DNA of 64,000 bases from Eudoraea chungangensis (GTDB lineage: Bacteria; Bacteroidota; Bacteroidia; Flavobacteriales; Flavobacteriaceae), in contig NZ_JARDUB010000004.1 of assembly GCF_029360665.1 (NCBI RefSeq), positions 124,001 to 188,000 on the forward strand, given 5' to 3'. Made by a program: the position numbers and the translations under genes. The notes below the pieces were generated by a model. The model was given only the letters and a program-made list of their open reading frames with translations. It was not told the DNA's origin and searched no databases. This document shows positions 44,373-53,895 of the stretch, piece after piece (the stretch's first letter is position 1; the number at the start of each line of letters is the position of its first letter).

Positions 44373-45275
44373 TTATTCTAAGATAGATTGCACGCCATTT
44401 TCTAAAGTGTACAACGTCTTTATTTCGCTTTCTGTCAACTCTTTATTAAAAATAGACAAATCGTCCATATATCCAATATAGCTAAGTCCCAGAAAGATGT
44501 TAGACCTATCCAGATCCCATGAAAAAGGATCTGTAATACCTTCTCTTAGGCCTTTTAGTTCTCCGTTAATATATAGGCCTGCCTTCCCGTTAGTGGTGTT
44601 TAATCCGGAAAAGTTTATTAGTATATGCGTCCATTTCCCTTTGGCAAAAGGCGGATTGCTCACAGGCGCAAGTTGGGGTAGAAAAAGGGCATTTTCGTCT
44701 TCCAAATTTTCTGGATTCCAAATATTTCTATCACCTATGACTCCCAATCTAAAATCGCGAGGGTTATTCTCTGTAAAATCTACCCATATGGCCGCATCAT
44801 TATAACTCACATCTGTAATCTGAATAGGATCACAGAAACCCGGTTCCAGGTCGGTGGCAGGGTCCAGGCTTAACCAAAAAGAAATGGCCCCATTCCAGTT
44901 TTCCCCATTGTAGGCAATGTTCCCGGCACTGGGGTAATAGATATATCCTTTACTGCGTTCGGTAAATTGTAGGCCAGCACCGTATTTTCCTTGCCCAGCT
45001 TGTCTGGTAATATCCGGCTTGTGCAAACCTACTTTGGAAGAATCCAGGAATTTTCGATTAGTTACGGTATATATAAGTGAGTCTCCCAAGGCAAAATCGG
45101 CATTCACTCCAGAGTCAAAAGAAGCATAGAAGGTAAGGGCCTCCTTTATACTTTCTACCACAGGATCTTTTTTAGCCTCTTCTTTTTGAGCCGTTTTCTC
45201 CTTACAGGAAGACAATCCTACAAAACAGAATAGGACGAGTGGAACCAGGTGCTTTAGGAGGAATTCTTTATGCAT
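44373..45275 (-). CDS. LamG/concanavalin-like lipoprotein
   Basis: A 300-residue lipoprotein (VLFCFVGLSSC, Cys 24) with a Lys/Glu-rich spacer and one LamG/laminin-G-3-type domain (about 45-295). Seen are LTFYASFDSGVNADFALGD, NWNGAISFWLSLDPATDLEP, KWTHILINFSGLNTTNGKAG and the typical ending YIGYMDDLSIFNKELTESEI. Such domains bind carbohydrates or protein ligands. It stands alone at the end of a minus-strand stretch and is divergent from the TPR regulator at 45501. Confidence 0.85.
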   Translation of the reverse strand: MHKEFLLKHLVPLVLFCFVGLSSCKEKTAQKEEAKKDPVVESIKEALTFYASFDSGVNADFALGDSLIYTVTNRKFLDSSKVGLHKPDITRQAGQGKYGAGLQFTERSKGYIYYPSAGNIAYNGENWNGAISFWLSLDPATDLEPGFCDPIQITDVSYNDAAIWVDFTENNPRDFRLGVIGDRNIWNPENLEDENALFLPQLAPVSNPPFAKGKWTHILINFSGLNTTNGKAGLYINGELKGLREGITDPFSWDLDRSNIFLGLSYIGYMDDLSIFNKELTESEIKTLYTLENGVQSILE

Positions 45276-45500
45276 AATTATACTATTTGATGGATTAAAA
45301 TCTAAAATACATAATTAATAAGTAGGTTTAAAGTATTTAAAAACATTCTGACTTATAACTTAAGAAACGGGATAATCCACACCAATAGATTGATGTATCA
45401 AAGAAAGCTTGCTGTTCTTTTTCATAGATAGTCCTTTTAGGTTATTCCAAAAAATCCAGTTTCAGAGATTATTCTTTACTTTTAAGAAAAACAACTCGTT

Positions 45501-47366
45501 ATGAAGACCTGTATATATCTAGTTGCTCTAGTCCTTTTGATAAATATACATCCTAACCTTTGGGGACAAAATACTACTGCGCCCGACAGTCTCTTAATCG
45601 AATATGGAAGACTCCCCAACGATTCTACCAAGGTTAAAACGCTGCAAGAGCTTTTTAACTGGTATATTGATAGGGATTGGAATTTAGCCATGCAGTACAA
45701 TACCGAGCAGTTAAAACTTGCAAAGGAGGTCGGTTTTAAAAAAGGCTTGGGTTTGGCTCATATGAACGCTGGCGTTTTGTATAATTACTCAAGTAAAACA
45801 GATTCAGGAATCGCGGAATATAAAATTGCCCGAGATATCTTCAGGAAGATAAAACACTACCGTTTAGAAGCATGGACCATAAAAAATCTGGCCGCCAGCC
45901 AGTACGATAAAGGCAACTATAATGAGGCTCTTGTTCTCTTAGACAGTGCCTTTGTAACGTTTGAGAAGAGTAATAGTGATCCGGCAGAATTAAGCTCTTT
46001 TTACAACATAAAAGCCTGGATTAATTATATGAAGGGTAATTATAAAATAGCGACAATTGACGCATTAAAACAATTGGAATACCTAGAAGATAATAACGGT
46101 AGCAAAAAAGCCGAAGCGCTATACCAATTAGCAGCCTTAGCAACCAGTAGAGGGGATTACCAACAGGCTATTTCCTACAACCTTGAAGCAGCAGAAATTT
46201 ATAAAAAGAATGACGACTTGGCATTTGAATTACAATGTTTAATGGATGTTGGCATTAATTATAATAGTCTTGGAAATTATGCAAAGGCTGTGGAGTACTT
46301 CGAGGAATGCCTGCCGAAGGCAGAAACACTGAAAGACATCTTTTTTAAGCAGGGCATTCTACATGATTTAGGAAGTAGTTATGTTTATTTAAATAAACTA
46401 GACGATGGTATAAGGCTTCTTCAAGAGGGCGTTGAATTAGCAAAAATTATTGGTAATGAAAACAAATTAATGGCGGGCTACAATGCCCTTGGCTACACCT
46501 TTAACAAAAAAGAAGACTATGTAAAGGCTAAATTCTATTACGATCAGGTCATTAGTAGCATAGACAGTACAGATTCTAAAACTACCCTGTCTTTTGCCTA
46601 CTTAGGCAGATCTACGGCCTATGAAAAATCCAATAATTATTCCATGGCCCTAAAGGACTTTAAGACTTATAAAAGCTTAACGGACAGCATTTATAATAGC
46701 ACCAAGTCACAGCAAATAGAAGAACTAAATACGATTTACGAAACCGAGAAAAAAGAACAACAAATATTATTGCAAGAAAAGGACATAATGGTATTAGAAA
46801 AAGAGGTGCAGATTAATTATCAGCAAAAAATACTATTAGGTGGGGGCTTGGGGCTCTCTCTCTTAACCATAGGTTTCGGTTTTTATGGTTTCCGACAAAA
46901 AATAAAACGGAACCTGGTAGAAAAGCAAAGGATAGATGCCGAGCTGGCGTTTAAAAAGAAGGAACTCACTACCCACGCCCTTCATCTGGCTAAAAAGAAT
47001 GAAGTACTTGAGAATATAAAGGCAAAAGCAAAAACCTTAAAAGAAAAAGAAGGAGCACCTGGTTATCAAGAACTCATTAAAACTATCAAATTTGATCAGC
47101 AGGATGATAAAAACTGGGAAAGTTTTACCCAATACTTTGAACAGGTTCATAAAGATTTTGCCGCGGATGTGAAGAAAAAATATCCCCAAGTTACCAAAAA
47201 CGAACTCAGGTTTATGGCCTTGATGAAGATGAACATGTCATCGAAAGAAATTGCAAATATTCTAAATATCTCTATCTCAGGGGTAAAAAAGGCCCGAAAC
47301 AGACTGAGAAAAAAGCTCGGAATTACCCCTAATGAATCCTTGGAAGGCCTGATTATAACGATTTAA
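45501..47366 (+). CDS. TPR-transmembrane-LuxR-HTH regulator (paralogue 1)
   Basis: A 621-residue membrane regulator. Signal peptide (LVALVLLINIHPNLWGQ), then about eight tetratricopeptide repeats in the periplasm (about 40-400, e.g. QCLMDVGINYNSLGNYAKAV), one transmembrane helix (about 446-466, LLGGGLGLSLLTIGFGFYGF), a cytoplasmic coiled coil, and a LuxR-like helix-turn-helix at the end (ELRFMALMKMNMSSKEIANI, SISGVKKARNRLRKKLGI). It has no kinase or receiver, so it may carry a periplasmic signal directly to DNA. A paralogue lies at 56276. The next gene, 232 bp on, is a large lipoprotein, with a repeat-rich leader between. Confidence 0.88.
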   Translation: MKTCIYLVALVLLINIHPNLWGQNTTAPDSLLIEYGRLPNDSTKVKTLQELFNWYIDRDWNLAMQYNTEQLKLAKEVGFKKGLGLAHMNAGVLYNYSSKTDSGIAEYKIARDIFRKIKHYRLEAWTIKNLAASQYDKGNYNEALVLLDSAFVTFEKSNSDPAELSSFYNIKAWINYMKGNYKIATIDALKQLEYLEDNNGSKKAEALYQLAALATSRGDYQQAISYNLEAAEIYKKNDDLAFELQCLMDVGINYNSLGNYAKAVEYFEECLPKAETLKDIFFKQGILHDLGSSYVYLNKLDDGIRLLQEGVELAKIIGNENKLMAGYNALGYTFNKKEDYVKAKFYYDQVISSIDSTDSKTTLSFAYLGRSTAYEKSNNYSMALKDFKTYKSLTDSIYNSTKSQQIEELNTIYETEKKEQQILLQEKDIMVLEKEVQINYQQKILLGGGLGLSLLTIGFGFYGFRQKIKRNLVEKQRIDAELAFKKKELTTHALHLAKKNEVLENIKAKAKTLKEKEGAPGYQELIKTIKFDQQDDKNWESFTQYFEQVHKDFAADVKKKYPQVTKNELRFMALMKMNMSSKEIANILNISISGVKKARNRLRKKLGITPNESLEGLIITI

Positions 47367-47507
47367 AGGTTTATCATATTCTCAGCTAAAGTCTTGAATC
47401 AGTAATAAAATAAGGTGCTTCAAGAGTGTCCCCCCTTTGTCACCCCTGTTTTTTTTTATTCCCAATTTTCACAAGCTAGGTTTGTGTCATCATTAAGTTG
47501 ATAAACC

Positions 47508-47594
47508 GTTTTGTGGTGTCTTGTTCGGTCTAGGGCTGCAGACCAAATCCGAACAGGAACGCACAAAACAAAATTGTTAAACCACAAAACAAAA
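47508..47594 (+). promoter_or_regulatory. Inverted and direct repeats ahead of the 744-residue lipoprotein gene
   Basis: A 21-base arm (47508-47528, starting GTTTTGTG and ending TGTTCGG) is matched at 17 of 21 positions by the reverse complement of 47549-47569. The loop contains a second small hairpin, GGTCT (47527-47531) with AGACC. Next, CACAAAACAAAA occurs at 47562-47573 and again at 47583-47594, 21 bp apart, and ends four bases before the start codon. The element could be a structured leader or paired binding sites for the upstream TPR regulator. Confidence 0.5.
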
Positions 47595-47598
47595 GATT

Positions 47599-49833
47599 AT
47601 GAAAACGGAAAATGTTCCTTTCAAGAAACTAGCCCTATTTTTTTTATTGGCAATTGCCATATCCTGTGGCAAAGATGATTTGGAAACAGTTATCGAACCC
47701 CCCGCAGGTCCTATAGCCACAAACCCATGTGATGATCCTTGTGCCAACCCTAATGAATGTCCAGACCAATGTGAAAACACAGCCACAGGATTAAATCGAG
47801 ATTCTTTTATCCCAGAGGGCACAGTTACCGAAACAACAGATGGTTACCAGGTAGATGGCAAACTTACTATCCCTTTGGACTCTATAGGAGAAGTAATCTT
47901 CGATAATGCCGACATTGATGTTTCCTTTAACGATGATGGCAGCTTACAAAGTCTGGTTGGAAATGTTGAAGTTCCTCCTTTAGAAAACTTTTTTGAATTT
48001 GCTGAACCTCTACAAGCAGAGATTGGCTTTTTTTCAGGTAAGTTTTTAAATGATAATCGTAACTACGAAATTGTTTTAAAAGACGAAAGATTCTATTTTG
48101 TCTTTAATATACAGGCCAATATAGAACTCAAAATTGGAGTCAATGACGACCCAAATGCTACCAAACCTCTTTCCATAAGTCCGGGAAGTGCTGGAATTGT
48201 CTTGATCACAGATTATACAGATCCTATGTTTTTCTTCTCTCTTGGTGGGGGCGTTGCCGGTGGAGACGGAGAAGATAACAACCAAAATGGGGACAATAAC
48301 AACGGGAATAACAATAATAATAATAGCAATGATGGCCGATTATTGGGAGTTAGCTTTGGCGGATCTTTTGGAGGCAATATTGTATATGTCCCAACCAATC
48401 CCGTAGATGACGTAGTCAGTTTTGGCGCCAAAACCGTTGTGGGAGGGTCTGCTTCCTTTTTTAAGATAATTGAGATGAGTGGCCTTTTGTATGAAAATAA
48501 AGGTTTTAGCGTGGATGCAGATCTACGGGATCCCTTAGCCTCCGAGTTTGGAGTAGGCTATCGATCTGGTTTTAATGGTTCTTTGGACCTGGCCCTTGAA
48601 ATTAATTCCTTTATCTCTTTTGGTTTTCCTATAGCCGAAGGGAGTGCTGCAGTGGTTGCAGAAGCTTCCACCGCTAGTGGAGTGCAGGCCAGAGCATTTA
48701 TAAATGGAATTGTAGATCCCGATTTATCGTGGTATCCAAATTTCATTCCTATAAAACCCGACGGAAGCTTAAATGCAGAAGGTTATGTAAATCAAAATGG
48801 AGAATTTGATATTGCGGCAGCCGGAAGCTTTAGCATTGAAACCCCTAATAACACTCAGGAAATTGAGGGCTCTATTCGCCTTTCCAATCCGGCATTTGAA
48901 ATTGGCGGAAAATATACTAAGAACGACCAGGAATGGTCCGTAAATGCTGCAATAAAAAAAGACGAGAGCGAAGTTCTGGTGAAAGCACCAAATAACTTTG
49001 TAACTGGCCTCGATGTGGAGATTTCTCAAAGAATTGATTCTACTTTAGCGGTTGCCGAAGACGCCCTTTCTAATTTAGAGCAGGCTACTTCCGATTATGA
49101 ATTTGAACTTAGCCTTCGAGGATTACGCCAGGTTTTACCAACCATCATTTCCAACGCCTTACAAACCATAGATGAACAGGTAGATGAAGGCATTGCCGAA
49201 GGTCGAAGAAGAGCACGAGCAGAACTTGATGATCGCGGCAGAGTTCTTTGTAGTGATAATATACCAAGCATTGTTAATGGGATAGTAGACCGGTATAGGA
49301 ATGCTTTGGTACGTATGCGAAATGCAGTAAACAATGAAAACGATACCGAACAGACCAGAACAGAACTGGAGGCTTCTTTACGGCAGCTAGCAAATTTGAA
49401 TCGCGTAAATGAAACCGTCACTGCTGAGATAAGAAGTGACTGGAAGTTTACAGGCTGTGTAATCCCTTTGGCAACAAATAGAGATGTTTCTTTAAATTTC
49501 GAGGTATTAACCAATACCCAGGTAAATCAACTGAATACAGCTGCGGATAATGTAAAATTTATTGCCGAGACGAGTGATATTTTAGTTAGTGCCCAGGCCA
49601 TTTTTGATGCGGTTCCCACGGAAGAAATTCGCGATCGCTTAGATCAAATAAAGCAAGACATAGGTACACAGGTTAGAACCTATTCTAATTTTTCAGGAGT
49701 TGGCTTTGTTAAAAACCACAATACCAACGAATTTAGTTTCTTTGTTGAGGAAGGAGATAACAGGAGAAATGTAGCGAGTTTTAATCCCTTTGACCCGAAC
49801 GCCATAATTAAAATTCTGGTGCCAGAATTATAA
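47599..49833 (+). CDS. Large lipoprotein of unknown function
   Basis: A 744-residue lipoprotein (FFLLAIAISC, Cys 25). The N-terminus has a short Cys-rich segment (CDDPCANPNECPDQC). Residues 75-225 are beta-rich, then comes an Asn/Gly/Asp-rich linker (about 226-250). A glycine-rich beta region (about 250-470) includes LLGVSFGGSFGGNIVYVP and ends near WSVNAAIKKDESEVL. A helical, charged part follows (about 475-640, with GIAEGRRRARAELDDRGR). I recognise no family. Size, export and repeats of GG-rich strands suggest a surface or outer-membrane structure. It is downstream of a TPR-LuxR regulator and has its own strong terminator. Confidence 0.75.
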   Translation: MKTENVPFKKLALFFLLAIAISCGKDDLETVIEPPAGPIATNPCDDPCANPNECPDQCENTATGLNRDSFIPEGTVTETTDGYQVDGKLTIPLDSIGEVIFDNADIDVSFNDDGSLQSLVGNVEVPPLENFFEFAEPLQAEIGFFSGKFLNDNRNYEIVLKDERFYFVFNIQANIELKIGVNDDPNATKPLSISPGSAGIVLITDYTDPMFFFSLGGGVAGGDGEDNNQNGDNNNGNNNNNNSNDGRLLGVSFGGSFGGNIVYVPTNPVDDVVSFGAKTVVGGSASFFKIIEMSGLLYENKGFSVDADLRDPLASEFGVGYRSGFNGSLDLALEINSFISFGFPIAEGSAAVVAEASTASGVQARAFINGIVDPDLSWYPNFIPIKPDGSLNAEGYVNQNGEFDIAAAGSFSIETPNNTQEIEGSIRLSNPAFEIGGKYTKNDQEWSVNAAIKKDESEVLVKAPNNFVTGLDVEISQRIDSTLAVAEDALSNLEQATSDYEFELSLRGLRQVLPTIISNALQTIDEQVDEGIAEGRRRARAELDDRGRVLCSDNIPSIVNGIVDRYRNALVRMRNAVNNENDTEQTRTELEASLRQLANLNRVNETVTAEIRSDWKFTGCVIPLATNRDVSLNFEVLTNTQVNQLNTAADNVKFIAETSDILVSAQAIFDAVPTEEIRDRLDQIKQDIGTQVRTYSNFSGVGFVKNHNTNEFSFFVEEGDNRRNVASFNPFDPNAIIKILVPEL

Positions 49834-49855
49834 GGTAGTAGTATAAAATATGCCT

Positions 49856-49892
49856 AAAAGAAGCTCTTGAATATTCTTCAAGAGCTTCTTTT
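49856..49892 (+). terminator. Rho-independent terminator after the lipoprotein gene
   Basis: A perfect 16-bp stem with a 5-base loop: AAAAGAAGCTCTTGAA (49856-49871) and its exact reverse complement (49877-49892), ending in TTTT. It lies 22 bp after the stop codon. The A/T-rich flanks would let it work in both directions. Confidence 0.9.
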
Positions 49893-50010
49893 GTATTTCC
49901 GTTTACAGTAAGTACTCTGGAAAAAAGATAGAACAATAGTAATACTTGGTTCGTTTAACTGAAAGAGTATAAATATAGCTGCTCTAACTCTGTTCGACAG
50001 GTACCCTAGT

Positions 50011-52371
50011 CTATTCTTTTCGTAAACTCTTTACCGGATTCGTATGCGCCACTTTTAAGGTTTGATAACTTACCGTTATCAAAGAAATTCCTATTAAAAT
50101 AATTCCAGCTAACACGAATATCCACCACTGCATGTGAATATGAAACGCAAAACTTTGAATCCAGTTATTTAAAAAATACCAAGATAAGGGTATGGCTAAA
50201 CATAGAGCTATAAATACTAGCTTAATGAAGTCTTTGGACAACATTTCAAACAAACCAATAATATTTGCACCCAAAACCTTTCGTACGGCAATTTCCTTTA
50301 TTCGCTGTTGCGTGGAAAACATAGCAAGACCAAATAGGCCCAAGCAAGAAATTACAATGGTAAGTACTGCAAAAAAAATTGCCAGACTTTGCACCTTCTC
50401 TTCATCTTTATAGGCCATTTCAATTACACTATCCAAGAAATGATAGTTCATAGGGAGACTACTAAACTGCCTATGTACTTTTCCCATATGTGCAATAGCT
50501 TCTTTAGTCTTCCCCGCGGTAGATTTTAAATAAAACAAATAGGTCTCTTTTGGTCTGCATCTAATAATCAAAGGCGTAATTGGATTATGCAGAGAAGTAA
50601 AATGAAAATCCTTAACCACACCTATAATTCTACCTCCTTCTTCTCCCCAGAAACTTAGAGATTTGCCTAAGGGATCCTTAATTTTCATAACTCTTACGGC
50701 CTCCTCATTGATAATGAAGTTCAGCGTATCTCTTGAATAATCCTCGGAAAAATTCCTTCCCTCTTTAATGCTAATATTTAACATCTCCAAAAGCCCAAAA
50801 TCTACGTCGAGAATAGAAAACCATTTTTGACCAGTATCGGGAGTCATTCCTTCCCAAACGGGGTCCGAGGTGGTTCCATTCATCTCAATAAAATTACCTC
50901 CTGCGGTACTAACCTCCTTTATTCCAGAGAAACTTAGCAGTTCGTTTTTTATACTCTGGGAATGAGCGTAGCTTTCCAAATCCATTTCCATATAAAAAAT
51001 ATTTTCCTTAGCTATCCCTAGATTTTTGTCTTGAATGTATTCTAATTGCAAGTATACTACCATAGTAGCCGTAATCATTACCATACAAAGAAAAAACTGT
51101 AAGACTACTAAACCCTTCCGCAATCTGAGCTCGTTGGTATTCACTTGCAATTTTTGCATTAAGGCTTCGGTACTCTTAAATGAAGCCAATGACAATGCAG
51201 GATAGATTCCAGAACATAAAATAGTTCCTATGGTTATGGCTCCAAAGACAAGGTAAAGATTAAGGTTCGAAAAATTTAGAGTAAGTGTCTTTTCGGTTAG
51301 CGCGTTAAAAAAGGGAATCGAATTTATGGTTAGGGCCATTGCAAGTATTACAGATATGCATACCAGCATTGTTGATTCTACAAAAAACTGACCTAATAAT
51401 GGTCTTTTCCCTGCTCCAATCACCTTTTTTATGCCTACTTCTTTGGATCGTTTAATGGCAGCGGCCGTGGTTAGATTAATAAAATTAAAACAGGCAATTA
51501 GTAACGTAAAAACCGCAATAATTCCAAATAATATAACATAATCGATTCTACCGCCTACAACCTTTCCATTCTCAAATTTAGAATACAAATAGCGGTCCTT
51601 AAAAGGCTGTAAAACTAAAGTTCTCCATTGGTCGTCACCGATTCTTTGAGGGATATCTCTTATCTTCTGATTTAAAAGTATAGTTTCGGTATTCTCTTTC
51701 TGAAGTATAAATGTCTTTACCCATGTATTACCCCAACTTTTGTTGTTCATTGGAAGAAAATTATCTAAGGGAATTACTGCGTCGAATTGTACAGTAGACT
51801 GTTCAGGTATTTCATTGAATATTCCCGAAACACGGTATGCCTCGGCATGCCGATTTAGATTTAGGCTAACTACCTTTCCCAAGGCATTACCTTGAGGAAA
51901 ATACCTAGTGGCCAATTTTTCCGAAAGAACAATACTTTTTAAATTATCCAAACAAAAGTCCTTGTTACCTTCTTTTAAAGGAAAGGAAAAAATATTAAAA
52001 AAACCTTTGTCCGCCCCTCGAACCTTAAGTTTAAATATCTTATCCCCCAATTTTAAATTAGCCTCCCTATTGGCCGTTATTCTCACAACACTTTCAATTT
52101 CCGGTATTTCAGTAGATAAAGCCTCCGCCACAGGGTAACCCGTGCCATCCCAGATATTGTCCGAATCCCCCGGCGAACTTACTCGGGTTAAAACCTGACT
52201 AATTCGATCTCCTTTGTCATGAAAGTTATCCTTGTCATATTCATCCAATATCCATAAGGAAATAAGCAAGGTACACCATATCCCTAAAGAAAGACCCAGG
52301 ACATTAATCAAGGTAAATCCTTTTCGTTTTTGAAGGCTTCTGAATGCCATTTTAAGGTGGTAGAGCAGCAT
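50011..52371 (-). CDS. FtsX/MacB-type ABC transporter permease
   Basis: A 786-residue permease with eight helices, formed of two MacB-periplasmic-core plus FtsX units. The N-terminus has FRSLQKRKGFTLINVLGLSL. The two FtsX cores show IAVFTLLIACFNFINLTTAA with RSKEVGIKKVIGA, and FAVLTIVISCLGLFGLAMFS with RIKEIAVRKVLGA. This layout is typical of Bacteroidota permeases that act with a separate ATPase. No ATPase gene is adjacent. The substrate is unknown; such proteins often export lipoproteins, peptides or antimicrobial agents. It is transcribed away from the lipoprotein gene at 52823. Confidence 0.9.
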   Translation of the reverse strand: MLLYHLKMAFRSLQKRKGFTLINVLGLSLGIWCTLLISLWILDEYDKDNFHDKGDRISQVLTRVSSPGDSDNIWDGTGYPVAEALSTEIPEIESVVRITANREANLKLGDKIFKLKVRGADKGFFNIFSFPLKEGNKDFCLDNLKSIVLSEKLATRYFPQGNALGKVVSLNLNRHAEAYRVSGIFNEIPEQSTVQFDAVIPLDNFLPMNNKSWGNTWVKTFILQKENTETILLNQKIRDIPQRIGDDQWRTLVLQPFKDRYLYSKFENGKVVGGRIDYVILFGIIAVFTLLIACFNFINLTTAAAIKRSKEVGIKKVIGAGKRPLLGQFFVESTMLVCISVILAMALTINSIPFFNALTEKTLTLNFSNLNLYLVFGAITIGTILCSGIYPALSLASFKSTEALMQKLQVNTNELRLRKGLVVLQFFLCMVMITATMVVYLQLEYIQDKNLGIAKENIFYMEMDLESYAHSQSIKNELLSFSGIKEVSTAGGNFIEMNGTTSDPVWEGMTPDTGQKWFSILDVDFGLLEMLNISIKEGRNFSEDYSRDTLNFIINEEAVRVMKIKDPLGKSLSFWGEEGGRIIGVVKDFHFTSLHNPITPLIIRCRPKETYLFYLKSTAGKTKEAIAHMGKVHRQFSSLPMNYHFLDSVIEMAYKDEEKVQSLAIFFAVLTIVISCLGLFGLAMFSTQQRIKEIAVRKVLGANIIGLFEMLSKDFIKLVFIALCLAIPLSWYFLNNWIQSFAFHIHMQWWIFVLAGIILIGISLITVSYQTLKVAHTNPVKSLRKE

Positions 52372-52822
52372 GTTGTCTATATAGTTTAAGATAAAGAGTT
52401 ACATCGCTTTAATGATCAAGGTTCCGTACGTCACTATTAGACTATTCCTGAATTATGCCAAATTTATAAAACACTTATAAACAATGTTTTATGAAAATAA
52501 TTTTATTAAATAGTTGACAGAGTGTAAAATTTATTTACAACATATGTCTAATAATTTTACAACTTTATAAAGAACAAACGAATTTTGTAGACTAAACCTT
52601 GGTACTATTAAAAATCTATGCTGAATATAAATATACCCAGGAATGAAAATAGCTTATGCACAAATAATTTATCCAAAAGAATTAATATTTTAAAATATAT
52701 ATGGTCTCTACATAACCGACTTATTCCACCTTGTAACTAATAAATAGCCTCCGTGTTTTAGGGCTTACCTATCTTTACACGAGAATTTGAAATCACTATT
52801 AAAAATCAATTTTACGTTTAGT
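52372..52822. other. Divergent intergenic region, A/T-rich
   Basis: About 450 bp between the permease gene and the lipoprotein gene. No gene or clear palindrome is seen. Its composition is A/T-rich with long A and T runs (especially 52480-52700). A TATCTTTA sequence near 52768-52775 could serve as a -7 box for the plus-strand gene. The region must hold the promoters of both genes. Confidence 0.4.
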
Positions 52823-53803
52823 ATGAAATATTTCCATATAAAAATATCTATGCTTTTAAGTCTATTCCTCCTAATGGGATGCCAACAGAATAAACAGACA
52901 GAGAAGCTATTTTCGGAGCAAAGAATCATACAAAGTGCCATCCAGGGTGAGAAAAGTAAGGGCCAAAAAATAGTCTATTCAAATAGTCCTGAAAAAATAA
53001 TAAATGCTAGCTTTTCCCTTAAAGGTAAGAATGCAAATTCATGGCGAGTTGAGTATACTTCGCAGAACGAAGTAAAGAATAAGGACAGTGTAGCGTTCTT
53101 TGTTTTTTTTGAACCAATAGCTAATTTTATTGGTATTGCTCAGGATACACTAATACTGACTATGGAACATATGGAGATTGTCTATTCCTTAAAGGGCCTT
53201 AGTACCAAAGCTCTGGAAGGGAATAACGAACCCCCGCTGGCAGATGTAGTGACAACTTTAGGATATGCCATAAATTTAGGCTGGACAGATCTTGCAAATC
53301 ATGTTCTACCCGATTTGCAGGGCGATGAATTGCCTCCTTCTCTATTTCAGAAGATTGGGCCTGGGAAAGTTTATATGACTCCAGTAGCCAGATATAGCCC
53401 TCCCTTTAGTTTGCCTTTTGGATATTACACCAGCCTTAAAGATACTATTGTAAAACATCAGGTAGGTGTTTTGGAAGGTTCCGAGATCTACCCTGAACAC
53501 CAGACCCTGTATCCTGCATTGGCACAAGGAAAAAACAGTTTTGATCCCAAAGATAAATTATTTGGTTTTTACACTACTAGCCCTAGCCATGACGCCTATT
53601 CGGAGGACAAATGGAATGCAATATGGTTCAAAGAAAATGTGGCCCACGCGGCTAGAATATATGAGGTTAAGAACGCTGAGGGTTCCATTATTAGCGGGCA
53701 GTACCTCGTTTGCTTTGAAGAAGCGAGCAATGGGGATTATCAGGATTATGTCTTTTTATTAGAAAATATTACCGCAGTTGCAATTAAGGATTCGGAAGAA
53801 TAG
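52823..53803 (+). CDS. Lipoprotein of unknown function next to the cytolysin gene
   Basis: About 326 residues from MKYFHIKISM (52823); a Met at 52787 would add 12 residues. The signal MLLSLFLLMGC marks a lipoprotein. The mature part has no family I recognise. Visible segments are RIIQSAIQGEKSKGQKIVYS, VAFFVFFEPIANFIGIAQDT, GWTDLANHVLPDLQGDELPP and LFGFYTTSPSHDAYSEDKWN, a mix of beta strands and short helices. It is convergent with the cytolysin-like gene and separated by 92 bp. A protective or partner role toward that protein is possible, but nothing in the sequence proves it. Confidence 0.72.
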   Translation: MKYFHIKISMLLSLFLLMGCQQNKQTEKLFSEQRIIQSAIQGEKSKGQKIVYSNSPEKIINASFSLKGKNANSWRVEYTSQNEVKNKDSVAFFVFFEPIANFIGIAQDTLILTMEHMEIVYSLKGLSTKALEGNNEPPLADVVTTLGYAINLGWTDLANHVLPDLQGDELPPSLFQKIGPGKVYMTPVARYSPPFSLPFGYYTSLKDTIVKHQVGVLEGSEIYPEHQTLYPALAQGKNSFDPKDKLFGFYTTSPSHDAYSEDKWNAIWFKENVAHAARIYEVKNAEGSIISGQYLVCFEEASNGDYQDYVFLLENITAVAIKDSEE

Positions 53804-53836
53804 CTTAAAAATTCTTACGCTCTTTTTTAAAAAATA

Positions 53837-53884
53837 ACAGCCGGCATCAAGTTGTTGAACCTGCAACTCTTAGACACCGACTGT
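53837..53884. terminator. Nested hairpin between convergent genes
   Basis: ACAGCCGG (53837-53844) pairs with CCGACTGT (53877-53884) with one wobble, and inside it AGTTG (53850-53854) pairs with CAACT (53864-53868). A T-rich ATTTCTTTTT follows on the plus strand. Lying between two convergent stop codons, it probably terminates the plus-strand lipoprotein gene and perhaps also the cytolysin gene. Confidence 0.55.
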
Positions 53885-53895
53885 ATTATTTCTTT

